Shown piece after piece: positions 24,601-39,500 of a DNA stretch of 64,000 nt; position 1 is the first letter of the stretch, and every line of letters begins with the position of its first letter. This stretch comes from Cyanoderma ruficeps (taxonomy: Eukaryota; Chordata; Aves; Passeriformes; Timaliidae), in contig VZDJ01000101.1 in assembly GCA_008694505.1 (NCBI GenBank), forward strand, positions 1,751,957 through 1,815,956, written 5' to 3'. The translations under genes were made by a program, and so were the position numbers. The notes under the pieces are model-generated. The model had not been told where the DNA came from. It saw only the letters and a program-made list of their open reading frames with translations, and did no database searches.

Positions 24601-27600
24601 AAATTTTTTAGTTAAAGAACAAAAGTTGAGATATCTTTTAGTTTCAGGTAGTGCTGCTATTTGGCATCAGTATAGTTGTCATGCTTCTTGGATTCCATGA
24701 TATTGATACACTGGTTTAGTTATATAGTGAAACATCACCATGCTTAGCAATTTTATTCTTCTAAATATTTGGCAGGTTTTCTCATCTATGAAACAGAAAT
24801 AAATGAGATGCTCCCAGCAGAACCAAAACCACTGTATAGAACATAAAACCAGATTCATCAAAGAGCTGTGTCACTTATGGTCATCTGAGATCCTTGATAC
24901 ATTTTTGTTTATTATTTTAGCAGTATGAAGAACTCAGTTATTGCTATGGCTTGTACTATGAATATTACTACTATCCTTGATATTGACTTAATGTTTTTTC
25001 ATCCTTGCTTAAACTTAGTAAACTTCATCCTAGGAACATTTATTGGTGTGTGGTGATGTTAAAGAAAAGAAAGAAAAAGGACCTACTAATTAAGGAAGAC
25101 ATTTACATTGACCAGTAATTCCTCTAGGTTCTTCAGTCTAGGGTTAATGTTCCATTAAATTTGTGCTTTTTTGAACACTATATGAGTTTTTTCGGAAGCT
25201 AGGTTTTTTTTGATATGTTTTACACTTCATTTTTAGGAACCCATGGTATTTCAGGCCGTATCTTCCTCAATCTGTGATTCTCTGATTTGTGTCTTCTGCT
25301 CCAGTGAACTTAAAAATTTCCTCGTGTTTCACTGTTTTCGACTGATGAACTTACCCAATGACCACTCCACTGACCTTTTTTAATGAAGGTCTAAAACAAA
25401 GGTACATTGTGCCTAGATGTTGGTTACATGGACTTAGTACTCTGTATTCTTCTGGGGTTTTTTTCTAATATTTTATGACCATAGATTTTAGCCATTACTA
25501 GCATTAGCGGGTTTAGTAGAAGCAATAAAAGCAGAGACAAAGTGCAGGTGTAAAACAGCTTATTTCATGGTGCAAATCTCAGATGGGTTGTATAAGATCA
25601 CAAGGCTCTGTGCAAGGTGCAGTGTGTTGTACTAATAATAAAATATGACATGTTTTTGTACACAGCTAAAATATCCTGGAAAATTTTCGATTCTTTAGTA
25701 TGAATTAGAGTCTGAAATTGTCTCAAACCACCATGAGGATGACCTACCATATACTCAAACTTGGCATACCTAACCGTAGAAAATATGTAGGCATAGGGAT
25801 TTTTTTGAAAGATAATATACTTTTAATTGATTTAAATTGTTTTTCCACACGATCTGGGGTACACTTTTTTCCTTCTCTATATTTAATATTCTGATTATTT
25901 TTATCTCTATTAAAGTGGTATGAATTCATCAGCTGCTACATTTACTGTTTATCTGCCACATCAAGCACCAATAAGTTAAAGCTGGCAAATGTTATATTCT
26001 GTAGGCATGTTTTCTTCATTCCTTTTGTCAACACAAAGGCATGATCTTATTCTCAGACAAAATTTTTCAGTCAGCCAGTCCATAAGATATCTATGCTTTG
26101 AAGCATACAGACGTTTTCACTTGACATTAATGCCACCCCAATTCTCCAGTGTTCTCTGTTGCTGCTGTGGCAGAAATGGCAGAAGTTGAACAAGAGCTGT
26201 GAAATGCAGTCACTGAACCATGGTGGACTTACTGGCTCAAGTCAAACTTCATCTCTGATCAAAATAAAGATGCTGGACGCTGAGCTGCAGGATCACATTT
26301 GCTTTTGTGACTCTGACAGAGTGGTAATTTGCATGGGATTAGCTTGTTACATAGAAAATTCCTACACAGATTAGCCAAAGGTCATCTACGAGCATCTGAG
26401 CACCTGCGTAGCCTGGGCCTTAAATGGAAAGGTAGAAGGGAAGCACTATCACTTATGGTTCTTAGCACATATGGTTCTGAAGGGAAGCTCAGACAGTGTG
26501 TGCTGAGGAAGGGAACAGAAGCTCTGTATTGAATTACTGTGCCTTGAAATATTTAACCAGAGGAGTGAGGATATTCATTGGAAAAGTAAGAGTGATTCCT
26601 CCATAGTCATAGAATAATAATTAGAAATATATATTTTTTGTGAGATGAAGGCACTGAATGTTCTTTTCTCTCTTTGCTACCAAAGCTCCAAGATCTGTAT
26701 GAGTATGTAAACTCCTCCTCATTGTCTTCTAATTAGTTTTGAGCAGTCTTTACATGAGTACAGTAATTATCTGTATGGATTAAAGCACATTTTGCAGGCT
26801 CATTACAAATAAGAGGAACCTAAGAACAGGCAAAGGTCTTTGGCAAAACTGAAGGAATAGAAGTATATTTTCAGGTTTTAAAAGAAAAGAGGAACTGGGC
26901 TGTGTTTTCATATAAGTTTTCTAATATAATTTTGTTTGTAATAACTGTGAAGAATCTAGAAAATATTAACTCTAATGTACAAATAATGATATTTATCTGC
27001 ATAAAGTTCATCAGTCCTGAAGAACAGCAAACTATTTTTTCTCTCTGATAGTCAATTACCATGGTCAAGGATTTATATTCTCAGAGTTTTTCAAGCCTGT
27101 AACTGTATTACAAGCATTTGTGGTTTTTTTATGCTAGTAGGCTTATCTGTCTGCCTTTGGCCTCAAGGAATTCTTTTTGCTGACAGTGGAAGGTTAAGAT
27201 CTTAGGCAGAGAAACAAAAGCCCGATTTAAGCTCATGTAGTTTTGGTGAAAGCTAGAAACTCAATATCTTCTGTGATGTATAGAGTATTATAGCTATATC
27301 TACCAAAGTAAAATTGAAACCACTGTGTAAATATCTTTGCCCCTAGCCCGTAAAAGTGCCTTTTTTGTAATTGAAGACTGAAAATTATTTGAGGAAATGC
27401 TTGAATATTCTGATAAATATATATATAAATCTTTAAGAACTCTGAATTACCTGAACCAAAAAAAANAATTTCTGTTGTGTAAGTGTAAAAGGGAATACTG
27501 TGACATCTTTATTCATGGAGTTGTTTTGTGAGAACTCAGAAATATGAGCTCCAGATGGGAATTAAGGGAGTTCTGTTACAAAAGTAAAGCTGCCTCCAAC

Positions 27601-30600
27601 TTTCTTGTCACCAGTGGACCACTCAGATAGTCCTTGCACACAGTCCTTGAGTAGCCCATCTGCAAAGTGGAATTGTCAAAATTTCACCTTAGCAAGTTCA
27701 GAGATCTGTGAGTGAGAAAACAATATATAAATGAAGTGCAAATTCTGTTGGTTTTTGGTTATATATTCCCATTAAACTAACTGCCGTACTCTAGGGAGAC
27801 TCCACCTGAATATGATTCTATTCTTAATCAATAAATATATCATAATTTGGCAATGACACATTCTAGTGTGTACATGAAAATCTTTTACAAGGATGCTATA
27901 AGACAGAGAACTGAGTTTGGGATTTTTGTTTTGACATAGACTTGACAGAAGAAAGTTAGTTTTTTTCTTCTGTGTGGCAGTTTCTCCTGTGCTGAGATGT
28001 GTGAAAATCATAGTGATGCAGTTTCTGGGCTAGGTTCCTTATCAGATTGAAGATTAGAGTATGAAACAGCTATGTTGTGATGGTTCTGTATTTTCAAAAC
28101 ACTATTGTGAAGGTTCGTTTATTCTCTCAAATAGATTTTTGCCACATGTTCACAAAATTCCTTTTACTTTCTAGTCAGTGTCTTTTCTAGTGATTGCTTT
28201 TGCTAAGACTCTATATTGTAACTAGTGTTCAAGCATTTTTTAGCTTGGGGGCTTATTGAGCTTGTACCTGACACATTCCAGTGAAATCCCAAGCATTCAG
28301 CAAAATAATATTTTCTTGAAGCTTTGAAGGTGTCCTGTTTTCCATGATACCTAACTGGTATTTTATCTCTAGTTTGCTAAAAATAAAATGAAGATTCCCT
28401 TTCCTCAGCAAACAAAAAGTCTAAGACCTTCATCTAGTGCCATTTTGAAAGCCATTTTCAATAAAATGTGTGGAAGAAGGGACTGAATCATCTCCTCCAA
28501 GTTTACACCGTTCCAACTCTCTTGATTTAAATTGTGTTTCATTGGAATAATATGGAAGTTCTCCAGTGCTAATTTTGATTATAAATTTAGTCTTTTGGCT
28601 CAAACAAACATCTGAAAATTCATAATTGTACTGAAATGCTCTGAAAGAATTGAAGAGGACTAAATATAATGCAAGAAGAAATCCTGGGTAAACAGCATTT
28701 ACGTGACAAAATGCTGGATACGGCATTTTGATATAATGATCAGAAGCAGAGATGTTGGACACAATGATTAAGTATACAGAAAATAACCCAAACATTATTT
28801 TAAACTGAGATAATGTGGGGATTTTTATGGCCAAACTGGCTCAAAATCAAAGTTCTGAATTAGCCCTACAAGAGTATCAAAATAAGATCTGATGTAAATT
28901 ACAGTGAAATTTGGTGGGCATGTATGAAATGCGTATTATTGCTGCAAAAGATTTCTGGGCTGAACCTCAATAAAGGATAATAAATTCGTGGTCTCAAAAT
29001 GCTTTGGAAGAAAGTAAAACAAATGTTTTAGATTGCCTAAACTTCATTTACAGACATATGCATAATATCACAGAATAATTTTTTGTAACATCTCACTATA
29101 TCATGCTGAAATAGCTTATATAGTCTGTGGCAACCCTTCTTCATTTTCTGTAACAAAACCACAATGATCGAATGATTGATAAAAACATTTATGTTATCAC
29201 TGTCATGAATCTTATTGCAAGATGTTTTCTAATGTCGCAGGACAAAATGTCTTTATCAGATAGAAAAACACAAAATGTTTCACAAGAAGACTTAAAAAGT
29301 AGAAGGTGCTGTACAGACATTGATTTTTTTTCCCTCCCTGGCTGCACAACTCTGTAAAATGCCCTCTCACTGTACCTGGCAAGAGGGAGGTGCTACACAA
29401 GTCTTGTTTCCACAAGTGACTTCTGAAAAATCAGTGCATTAAATACCAACTCCTTCTGTCCAGATGGAAATGTTAACTGTTCTTCCACCTGACAAAGCAC
29501 TCATGGTGCTCTATAATATTTTAAGGGATATTTAAAGAGATGTTTAACACTAGGTAATAACCATAATGGAGCCACAATCTAGCTCTCTCACAAGATTATT
29601 TAAGCATTTTGATGTTAAAGCTGGGGTGAAGTACACTGAACTTCAGGTTCACTAGCCAGGAACAAGCCAGTGATATGAGCTGCCTGGTAAGAGGTATTGA
29701 CATGGACTGCAAATATCTCTTCTCCCCTTGGGCATTTTTTCTTCCCAAAAGCTAAGAGCAGGGTCAGTTGCAATCAAGGCGATGCAGTACTTTTCATCTG
29801 ATAAGGGAGTGAAGAGGTAGCGGGTCCTTTCAGAAGCCGGTGAAAGATTACTTGGTAATTTCTGTTCTTCTGCAGAACTGGGCTTTTTACATCAGTTCTC
29901 ACACTTGTTCGATCACCTTCACAATCTGTCTGCTAGGGGATTCATTTCTGTATGTCATATTCTGCTTCATCTTAGCAGAAAAAGCATATGTTTAACCAAA
30001 CTTTATTGCAGGTAAACGACTTGTTTGCAAAAATAATTTCTTAGTTTTGACGAAGCAAAAAGTCTGTTCCTAACTTCTAGGGAAATCCTGTGAGTATCCT
30101 GCATTACACTTTCTCTCCATAGTCTGAATAGGGCAGGGGGATAGGGATGGGACAGGGAGTTTTTACAGAGCTTCTTTATGTCCAGCTTTCATTTAATGAA
30201 AACCAGGACACTTCAGAAAGGCAGTGATACTTGGAGAATAGTCATCCACATGGATTTTAGCATAGGCCAGGTTTTTAACCATATCCAGAAGCTAGGAAGT
30301 GCTTTCAAATCCAGGTATTTATTAGTAGTGCTAGAGATTAAAATGTAACAAGACTGCTGGCCAGTAAAACGATTTGCATTTGGATGCATGCAGCTCTGAG
30401 GTTGCCACGTGTATTGTTATTATATATCTGGATTGGGAAGAGGTCGTACCTGAGTATGAGTGGCACTGAGAGACAGGAGGCAATAGCTTGGACATAGCCT
30501 GATGTTTCCCCACCTACATGGTTTCCCAAGACACAATATCTAACCAGGAAGCTTTGCTTTTGTCTCTTACGCACCTGTTAAAAAAGAAGTGGCCCCAGAT

Positions 30601-31823
30601 TCCTGGTGAAGTAGTGAGATGCTCAGCCTGAAACTACTTGCCCTGGTTATACATTGGGAAAAGGCAGTCTTATCCAAAGTAGAAAATGTAGGATTTGCCA
30701 TGGCAAGTTCGAGACAGGAGACTTATTTTCATAGAAGCTGGAAAGGACAGGGAAATTATTCTATTTTCAGAACAAGCAAGAAGCAAGAACTTGAAATTTA
30801 GCCTTGTGTATAATACCAAATTAGAAGCTGATCAATTTATTGACTGAAGTAATCTTGTAATTGCATTTCTCTTTTTTGACAGCTTGAAGCCTGCTAATTT
30901 CTTGACTCACAAAGCCTTCAATATCCCTGCCATATTATCAGATATTCATTGGCCTAAAAATGTGATAGTATTTTGTTTAAAGGATGCTACAAGAAGCGGC
31001 TGGAATTTAATACAGTCATTAATATGTTTAAATATGCTTTGGAATAATCCTATTTATTGTAAAAAGTTCTGCATTATATTTTCATATGGTTTTCTATTGT
31101 AGCAGCTTGGTCATCGTGTGTTAAATATTGTTATTTAGCTGTCATAATGTTTTTGCTTCACATAAGAAGTGAGAAAAAGCACATTCACAGTTCTGTTTAT
31201 GAAGTATCATCATAAAGAACAGGGTAATCTTTAATATATGATGTTACTGTCAGACTTCAAATACAGTACATTTCATATTGCTGGCTCTAGCATCAGCCCT
31301 GGAAAGGTACTTTTTATTCTCCTTACATGACTTTACGTGCTTATAATTTCTCATAAGGACTTTTAAATTTCTCTTCAACATGGATTATATTTTTTTACAA
31401 GATTTATGCTAGTTAACATGAATCTCTGGTGTAATTCTTCATGTTCAGTAGTGCAACAAAACTTTTTTTAAAAATTTCATATGCAGATATGCATAATTTT
31501 TGTTGTCTACATCTAGTATTAGTGATAGGTCTACTCTCTTCTGCAAGAAAGATCCAAAATTACTATTAGAGGAAATCTAGCAGAGGAATTATATTTAAAA
31601 AAAAAAACAAACGCAAACATTTGAACAGGTGCCTAAGAGGAAGAGTAGGATTTTTGTATCATTAAATTTCAGAGCAGTAGTTTTAACTCTTTATCAATTT
31701 TCAGATTCTCATGGATTGGCATCAACTCACAAAACAAGCTGAGGAATTGCCCCACACCTAATAAAAAATCACAGAATCTAGAACATAGCAAAGATGTGCA
31801 AATTCCTGGGCAGGCTCCTGCTT
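21644..31823. other. Non-coding unique sequence, 10 kb
   Basis: No gene is supported. The longest frame (28430-28834, minus, 134 residues) has two hydrophobic stretches near its N-terminal half but no motif or family resemblance I recognise, and is probably chance. An N lies at 27466 inside an A-run. Poly-T runs occur near 23352-23367. Nothing else is recognisable. Confidence 0.55.
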
Positions 31824-31858
31824 GCTTTGGGCTGGGTCTGCCTTTCCCAGCCCAAGGC
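31824..31858. other. GC-rich perfect hairpin
   Basis: TTGGGCTGGG (31827-31836) and CCCAGCCCAA (31846-31855) are perfectly complementary across a nine-base loop. The stem extends by about three more pairs, one of them a G-U wobble in RNA. It is strikingly GC-rich for its AT-rich surroundings. The stem is far shorter than a microRNA precursor's, and no U-tract follows that would suggest a terminator. Confidence 0.6.
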
Positions 31859-34800
31859 CAGACGACCCTGCAGAGCCTTTTGGGTGTGTCTGCTTGTCAC
31901 CCCTTAGTTCCTGTGTTACCCAAGTTTTTAAGTTACAGTTCTCACTAATCAAGCCCTGCCTGTATCTGAATTGTGGTTACAAGGAGACCTGACTCCAAGG
32001 TCGTGCAATAAGGGGCCTGAACTCAGAGGATAAAGGAAAAACAGCAGCAACCAATTCCCCCTGAGCCAAAGCATGGAATTGCAAATAGGGCCAGGAGTTA
32101 AAATGGATCTGAGTGGGATACAAGCTAAATCATTTGAGGTTTGGATGGGAATTGATCTTTTTGCAACTCAGGAAAACACAAACACATTCTTAACAATAAA
32201 GAATCTGGACCTGACATCTGAGTCAACAGGAGGTGAACGGATGATAAGCAGAGCAGGTCAGCCCAATGCAACTGTGTGAAAGCTGTTTATGTTGGGGTAT
32301 GTTTGGATCACAGAAACTAGTAATCCTGTAGTCTGGCCATCCTGGAAATACAGCATAAAGCCACAATATGCTCTTTGTGTAGATTGCATCATTTAAAGGA
32401 ACGTCAAGTTTGCATCAATCATAATTTTAAAACTATTTTGAAGCTTAAATGTGTATGTAAAGAACAAATATGCATACTGAATTAATTTTTTCTCCCCCCC
32501 AACACAGTGTAACTCTGTGTGTTCTGTAATAAGCTGAAGAGGCAGCTACGGCTATAACCATGTTTGCCTTCAGCATTAACACTGTTTAGTATTTTCTATC
32601 CAAATTTTGTAAATTTGCTCTAGATGTTTATGGAAAGCCACAGTGTTTTACCACACTTTGTAGACATTTTATTTGGGGATTTTCAGCAGATACAGATGTT
32701 GGCCAGAAACTTAACACTTGGAAGGGGAATTTCATTGAAACCACTAGTTTTGTCAAATCTTTTAAATATTTGGATCAGGTGTTAGTGTTAAGTAAGTGAG
32801 CTACTTATATTAATTAATATAATTCCATTTCAGAGACATACACATCTCATGCTAACATTAATCTTCCTATCCCATGAGCTACCCTTTGTTAAATACCCCA
32901 ACCTCGAAAAAGAAAAAAATTACCATCTGTATGCTTCCCACTGATAAACTGAAGAAAGCAGAAGCTGCCTTCTGAGAATACAAAGGAAAAATTGGGTCAA
33001 GGACACAGGGGAAGGAGTAGACAGTCATGCTTTTGTCCACATTGAAGATACAAGCTCCAGATTTCCTATATATGATATGTTTTCATGCCTAGTGGAAGCT
33101 TATTTATGACTTGCTAATGTATTGCAGTTATAGAATAAGTAGAATATTGTGTGAGTACTGGCATTATCGCAATTAAAAATGCACATAATGATCCCTTGGG
33201 AACAAAGTAGCGTAGTCATGGATCTTTTTTGGTTGTAAGTATGAACTTCGGAGTATTTTTGGGGGTGGGGTTAGATGCTTTAGGAGAAATCAAGTGCAAC
33301 AGAGAGTAATTACAATGAGCTGGTTAAAACAGAAGAGTGCCAAGAGAACACGATTTATTCAAAAGTGACTAAGTCACCTTTATATGTATTTTCAAATTTT
33401 CTGGACTGTAAAGTGAGTATTAATCTGTATTTCATTGAATGTGTGCTCCGAGTTCCTTTTTATGATTTCTTTCATATGACCAATGATTCTTCAAATTGTA
33501 TGTAAATATGTTAGAAAATTAATTAGGATGACTTTTTTAATGAACCCAGTGGTTCCAGACTACAGAGGGATGATAGGAGATATGTCCTGTAAAATAACAG
33601 GCACCGTTACTTAATATGGTTGTGCATATTGAAGGTGTTCATCACTGCTGTGAAGGTTTGATTACCAGCTTTATTGTTTTCAGCAAACACAAATATAATG
33701 TCACAAATCATTAAGAGGTTGGATAAAAATGACTTTGTTATGTGCAGCTTTTAGGTAGAGCTCATTGATTATGAGGATATAAAACATTATACTGGTTGTG
33801 TGGAATCATGTGAGGCAAAAAAAGCACTGAGGGATTTGTGGAAGCAAAAGGAGTCTGCTTTTCACCTGGATTCGCAATGTCATGGAAAATCAGTGTTGGC
33901 AAAGTTGATATTAATGACCATGTGGCTGTCACAGCCTGGCTGGCGTCTTCTGTGCCGCTTTTTCCCATCTTCTGTGCAGCCCTTTCCCCAGGGTACATTC
34001 TAAAACCCACGTTCCATTTCATCACAGCTCTCCTTGGAGCCTGTTTTGCAGGAAGAGAAAGTCTGAAACTAGGAAGCATTCTTATATTTATGCAAATATA
34101 TGCATATTCAGTTTCTCATGGAGGTTTTGCACTGCCAATACGCACTTGTTTCAAGATAAATCCTTCTTAGGCACTGCATTACTTGAATCCCTTAAGAGAG
34201 GTCCACAACATAATTTCATGAAAGCCAGATAAGACATAGAGAGATTCTGACTAATGCTTTTTTGGTAGGCCTTTGTTACAGTTTTTGATGGGACACTAAG
34301 ATTTTCCCCTCCAGGTCTCCCACAAAATCTCTGTTGCTCAGTTGGTTGTACCTCCTGAACCATTTGGACTAGCTGATTGTTTTCCGCTCTCTTTTCTTCC
34401 TTTTTTTCAGGTGCTTGGTTTCTTTATGACAGGAAAAACCAAGATCTTATTTTACGTGAGTTTTGTGGTGAGGGAAAACAGATTATCATCATTCCCACTG
34501 ACACAACTTCTTTCTTTTCCATTCATGATGCTTTCTCCACTGTCACAATCGAATTAGTTTCACTGATTTATCTTGTTTACCATGCCTTCTGTAACTGCTT
34601 GACTATAATTCTGTCCACCATTGTACCAACTGCACTAATTGTTTATACTGTTACAGAAAATATCGTCAGAACAGAATATATGAATTAGTCCACAATGCAA
34701 TTACAGCTGCAACATTGTATCAGTCTTCTGAAATATTAATAGAATTTTATGAGACAAGGAGGGCTGGAGCCAGTAAAAACCTCCAGCACATGAAAATTTG

Positions 34801-36488
34801 GATAATCGTGGCCATATGGAATTCTGCTGCCTTATCCTTGTAGTAATGCCATATGTAATAATGCCATGGCTGCTCTCAGTTCTTTAGCATTTACAATGAA
34901 CTTTTTAATTAGCAGTAACAGAGGAATCCTCTAGTTCATTTGTTAGTTAGAAGTACAGCTTCTGGCTAGTACTAGGTTGAAAGTAATTGATTTATATTTC
35001 AAAGTGTTAGATTGAATACATTATTACACAATGATCTAGTTAAATAATCTCATTACAAGGATGATACTGTAAAATTTATCCTTAATAGGTTGTACAAAAC
35101 CTAAAAGTTAAAGAGTTATTTTCACATTATGAAATTCACTGCAATATTTTTATTGAAACCTGCTTTTCTGACAATATTTTTTAATATAAAATGTGTTCGG
35201 CAGGTTTTCAAAGCTGAATGTTTCAAGAGACATTGTTTTGAAAGACGACCATACTTGTGCTTTTACACTTACAAAAGTAAGTCTGTAGCTAGTAAAGTTT
35301 TTACCATCATTCTAATTGGTTTTGTCATTAGTTATTTTTGAATAAACCATTTTTGCAATTGTTGTCCCCCAGACTTACAACAGTCTGATTTAACAGCTCT
35401 TCAGGCTTGTGCCGTTTGGGCAACCAAAGATTTCGCACATTCTGTGCTTTAATTAAAATGTATTTCCTCCAGACTTCAGGGATCTGACCTTGTCATTTGT
35501 AAAAGTTGTGTTGTTCTCTTCTCACAACTTCCCCAACACATGAAGTGCCCATTCAAAGGTCACAACCATCACAGCAGCACTAACAGCCCTTGGAGCTTAG
35601 GCTCAGCCAGACCTTTTCCTGACCATCTCTTGGATCTTAATGCCTGAGAGCTAGTAAGGCTCTCAGTGCTGGGGAAAGTAGCTGACAACAGCATAGGCAG
35701 AGTTGTCCTTTTTTGCCTACCAAGTTCTGCAATTTAGCAGAGCAAAGGCGTGGACTTTTTCTTGAGGGCAGGTTGCAAGGTCCAGATGTGAAGATTAATT
35801 GTCAGGTACAAGAGATGAAGATTTGCCCGTGAAATTAAGAGGATTTAAAAATGAAGAGGTTGTGATAAGGCCTAATTGCATAATGTTCTGTTCTGGTTTT
35901 TATCATGATGTTTGATTTAGCCAATTACTCTTTTATTAGATTGTTTGACTGAAATAATGATGATTTTAATATGTTGTTGTATCATAGACTACTCATGCTG
36001 TCAAGATTTGCTTTCTAAAGTAAAATTGAAATGCCAAGGGGGATTTTAAATAGGTCTAGCAAAATAATTTCAACTCTAGTTATAAATGGGAAAACAGCTG
36101 AGCTCAAAAAAGTTGTGTAGGTTACTTCTTACCTTACAGAGAGTACTGGCATAACTGGCAGAGGAATTAATTGCACTTAAGGACTACTTCCAAGGACTTT
36201 TTTTTTTCTAAGGTAAATTTAGAAATACGAAGGGGGTGTAGCATAATCAGTGCAGCAGTGCTGTGGGCTTTTATATGATAAGGCAGGGACTTCAGTATGC
36301 AAAACTCCACGATTAACACTGAAATAAGTTTAGTAGCCTAGCCAGCTAAGGAGCCGGCTGTCACTAATCGACAACATTTAGCACCTCTTTAAACCTTTGC
36401 TCTGTTCCTGTGAAGACTCTTACAGACTACAGCCGTTCAATCACTTGCTTTATAGTTTTGTGTAGCTGACATTAAAAATATATTTAGT
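31859..36488. other. Non-coding unique sequence
   Basis: No gene is supported. Frames are at most 110 residues (33838-34170, plus, overlapping a minus-strand frame of similar length). A small perfect hairpin occurs at 35644-35666 (CTGAGAGC, seven-base loop, GCTCTCAG). No repeat family is recognised. Confidence 0.5.
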
Positions 36489-36540
36489 TTTATTTTGGGG
36501 GATTTTTGGGGGGTTTTTTTTGGTTTTTTTTTTCTTTTTT
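36489..36540. repeat. T-rich low-complexity tract with G-runs
   Basis: Thymine runs are interrupted by GGGGG (36497-36501), GGGGGG (36508-36513) and GG (36522-36523). It is low-complexity DNA. Three G-runs, one of only two bases, are too few for a standard quadruplex. Confidence 0.8.
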
Positions 36541-39500
36541 CGTGAGAGTTTGGATCACAGAAATTAAGAAAACTGAAGAAAACCTTACATTTGAACTACC
36601 ACTCCAGACTCTGGAGTCTGGATACATGAAATAGCGTTATTGGAGTTCAGTGACATTTCAGAAGTCAGGTAATGCAAACATTTTGTCTAGAGCTCGTTAC
36701 AGTGACAAATTGTTGCATCCACTCACTTTTTCAGGAAAACTCAGATTTAAGGCTATTTAATGTGATTCAAATGCCTTTTTCTGTGCACAAAATTAAATTC
36801 AGGTTTAATTATACCACTCTCCTGAGTCTTGTTATGGATGTATGTAAATGTTTGTCCAGGAGAAGAACAAAACTGTGTTAATCAATCCATGGTTTTCTAA
36901 AGTTGTTGAATATTTTCCATTTTTACTGAAGTTATGCCAAAACCGAGTTTGTTCACTCTTATTTTGGACAAGATTTTTCCTTTAACTAACAAATTTTAAA
37001 AAAATATTTTGTCTATTTTTTTATTCTTTATGTCTGACCAGACGCCTGCATTTATTTTTAATCCATTGCTCTCTTGAATTGAAAACTTATAAAAGTGCTC
37101 ATCTGAGGTGCTTGGAATTCAGATTTTCTGCTTTATTTGCAAAGCAAATAGTATAGGTGATCTTCCCATGATCCTGTCAACAGCACTTACAGACTTTATT
37201 TTTTTTCTCCAGAAAATACAAACTTACAGATCAATGTTTCTTGTTTATTTTTTCTTTTTGTTCATTGTGTCCTTTTTCAAATTTGTTAACCAAGAGAATA
37301 ATTAGCAACATATCATCCTCAGCGATTGTTAGTACATTTAAATGCTTGTAAACTGGTGATAATTTTTTGCTTCTTCTGGTCTGAACAAAAGAGGTTGTAT
37401 TTCAAGAGCCCTCAGTCCCCTCACATTTAGGTCACTCACTCTGAATTTCTGGTTTCATTTTTTTTGGTTTGAATTGGTGCACAATTATTCTGAGTTATAA
37501 AATGTATTAATTAGTAGAAAAATATTGTATGTCATAATTTATATTTTGCAACAAAAAGAAAACTTTAAAAGGAAGCCATTTTTTATCTTCACACTTTCTC
37601 CACATATGTTGTTCTGTTTTTACAGGTATTACAGATCTGAAATTCTTGGACTATTAAAATGACCCTACAGAATTTACTGCCATTACACAGTAGAAAGTTA
37701 TCTCCATGGTCACTGAATCCAATAATGTCGAATGCAACTTTCATAAGTTTATCAAATCATTTAAGAATTTCTTACCTCTCGAATGCTACCTGAAGTGTGG
37801 CTATAGGGCTTTGTCCTTTGGATGATTAGAAATCTTTTTTATATGAATCTACTTAGATATATCTATAGACAGATTGTTCCTGTTAACATTGCTTTTTAGC
37901 AGTTCTTTTCTTGGGTATTTGCCTTTAAGGTGAATAAATTTATACTGTCAATTTGTGTTTTTCTGTGCTAAGATGAGCAACTCTTGCAGGCTCCCTACTA
38001 CAGTTTCTTTTATCTCGCTCAATTTGCTCTTTTATTTCACCCAGTTGCAGATAAAAGAGATTTTTTTCAAGAACACATAAGCAAAACTTTGCACAGTATT
38101 CTAACCAAAGTATCTGGGTTTCCTGTTGCCATTTGTCATCACTGTGTCATTGGTAACACTTGGATTTCTGAAATATAACTAGCAGATAATTTTCTTTCAT
38201 TATCATTTCCAACTAATAGAATTCCTACTTAACTACAGCACTTTTCATCATCCTAGTGATCACTGCTTTCTTGCTCTTCCTGTCTGATCTGAGTCTACTG
38301 AGTTCTGACATTACCTTTTAGCACTGTGTCAACAGCAATTTCTCTGTGCCAACCTCATTTATGAAAGCACCGTATAAAGTGGTCTGAAAGTCAGTTTCAG
38401 AGGAATATCACCATCAGTATTACTCCAACCCACCTCCAGCATCTGTTTAACTCCCTTTCAAACTCCCCAATATTAAGTGTTATTCTAGTAAGAAACCTAT
38501 TCTGGTTTGTTGGTTGGCTTTATTTTTGGTTTGTTGTTTGTTTTTTTTCTGCCTAGATGTGTTCTGAGCTCTCTATATACCTGTTATTTTCCTCCTCTCT
38601 TTTCTTTTTCCAGCAAGATTAATGGACACTACTGGCTGCTGTGCAGCTCTGCAGCTGTTCCGTTTCCTCTGCCTCCTTTGAGCACACCAGAGTCCATGTT
38701 CTGTGTCCCAGCATGGGTACATGACCTGCACTTCCAGGGGGCTGGTACAGACTAACCTGTCATCTTCAGGGCTGTATGTGGCTTTAATAGAAGGCTTTAA
38801 TGTGGCCCTTGTTCCTAAAAGACCTTTACCAGTATAAATAGGTGAGTTACTCATAGCATTAGAAAGTGAGAACAAATTCTGCATAAAAGCTTGTACATGT
38901 AAGCAGCTGTCCAACTGTGGGAATAAACTCATAGATAACAGCAGCTGAGTATCTAAGCTTTTGGGTTTTATATTAATGGGGACACCTTTTGTTTAATTTT
39001 CCCACATCTCCAAGTCTCATCTATATATAATACCCAGGAAAACAGATCTCAGTTAGCCTGCTGTCTATATTTAAGCCAGTGTTGAAAAGTCTAGCAAGTT
39101 AAAATATGCACATATTGGAGTAAAGCACCTTAAGTCTGTGAGGGACTGAAAAAGATCTAATAACATCAGAGAAAGTTGTGCTTTGATGAGTTTGGAAATT
39201 GAATCTTAGTCAGAGAAAATTAAGTTAAAGGATCAATAGAGATGGATTATTTTTGTCAGAAAACATGGATTTATGTTGTTTCTCATGCTATTAAGAGGAA
39301 TGTTTATTATCTTGTTTGGGTCTTTTTCTCTTTTTTCTTAGTAACCAATTGTTTTAGCATCAGCTTATACTCTGATGGGTAGAATTAAGGCAGTACATCA
39401 CTGTATTTTTGAACTCTATGCTTCTGCCTTCCAGTGATTATCTGGGACATACAGCCTCTCATTCGCACAGTTTTAGAGCAGAAAAAAAATTAAAATTCTT

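Noticed and set aside
28430..28834. A 134-residue minus-strand open frame with hydrophobic segments
   Set aside because: Hydrophobic runs arise readily from T-rich codons. No family resemblance, no splice or promoter context.
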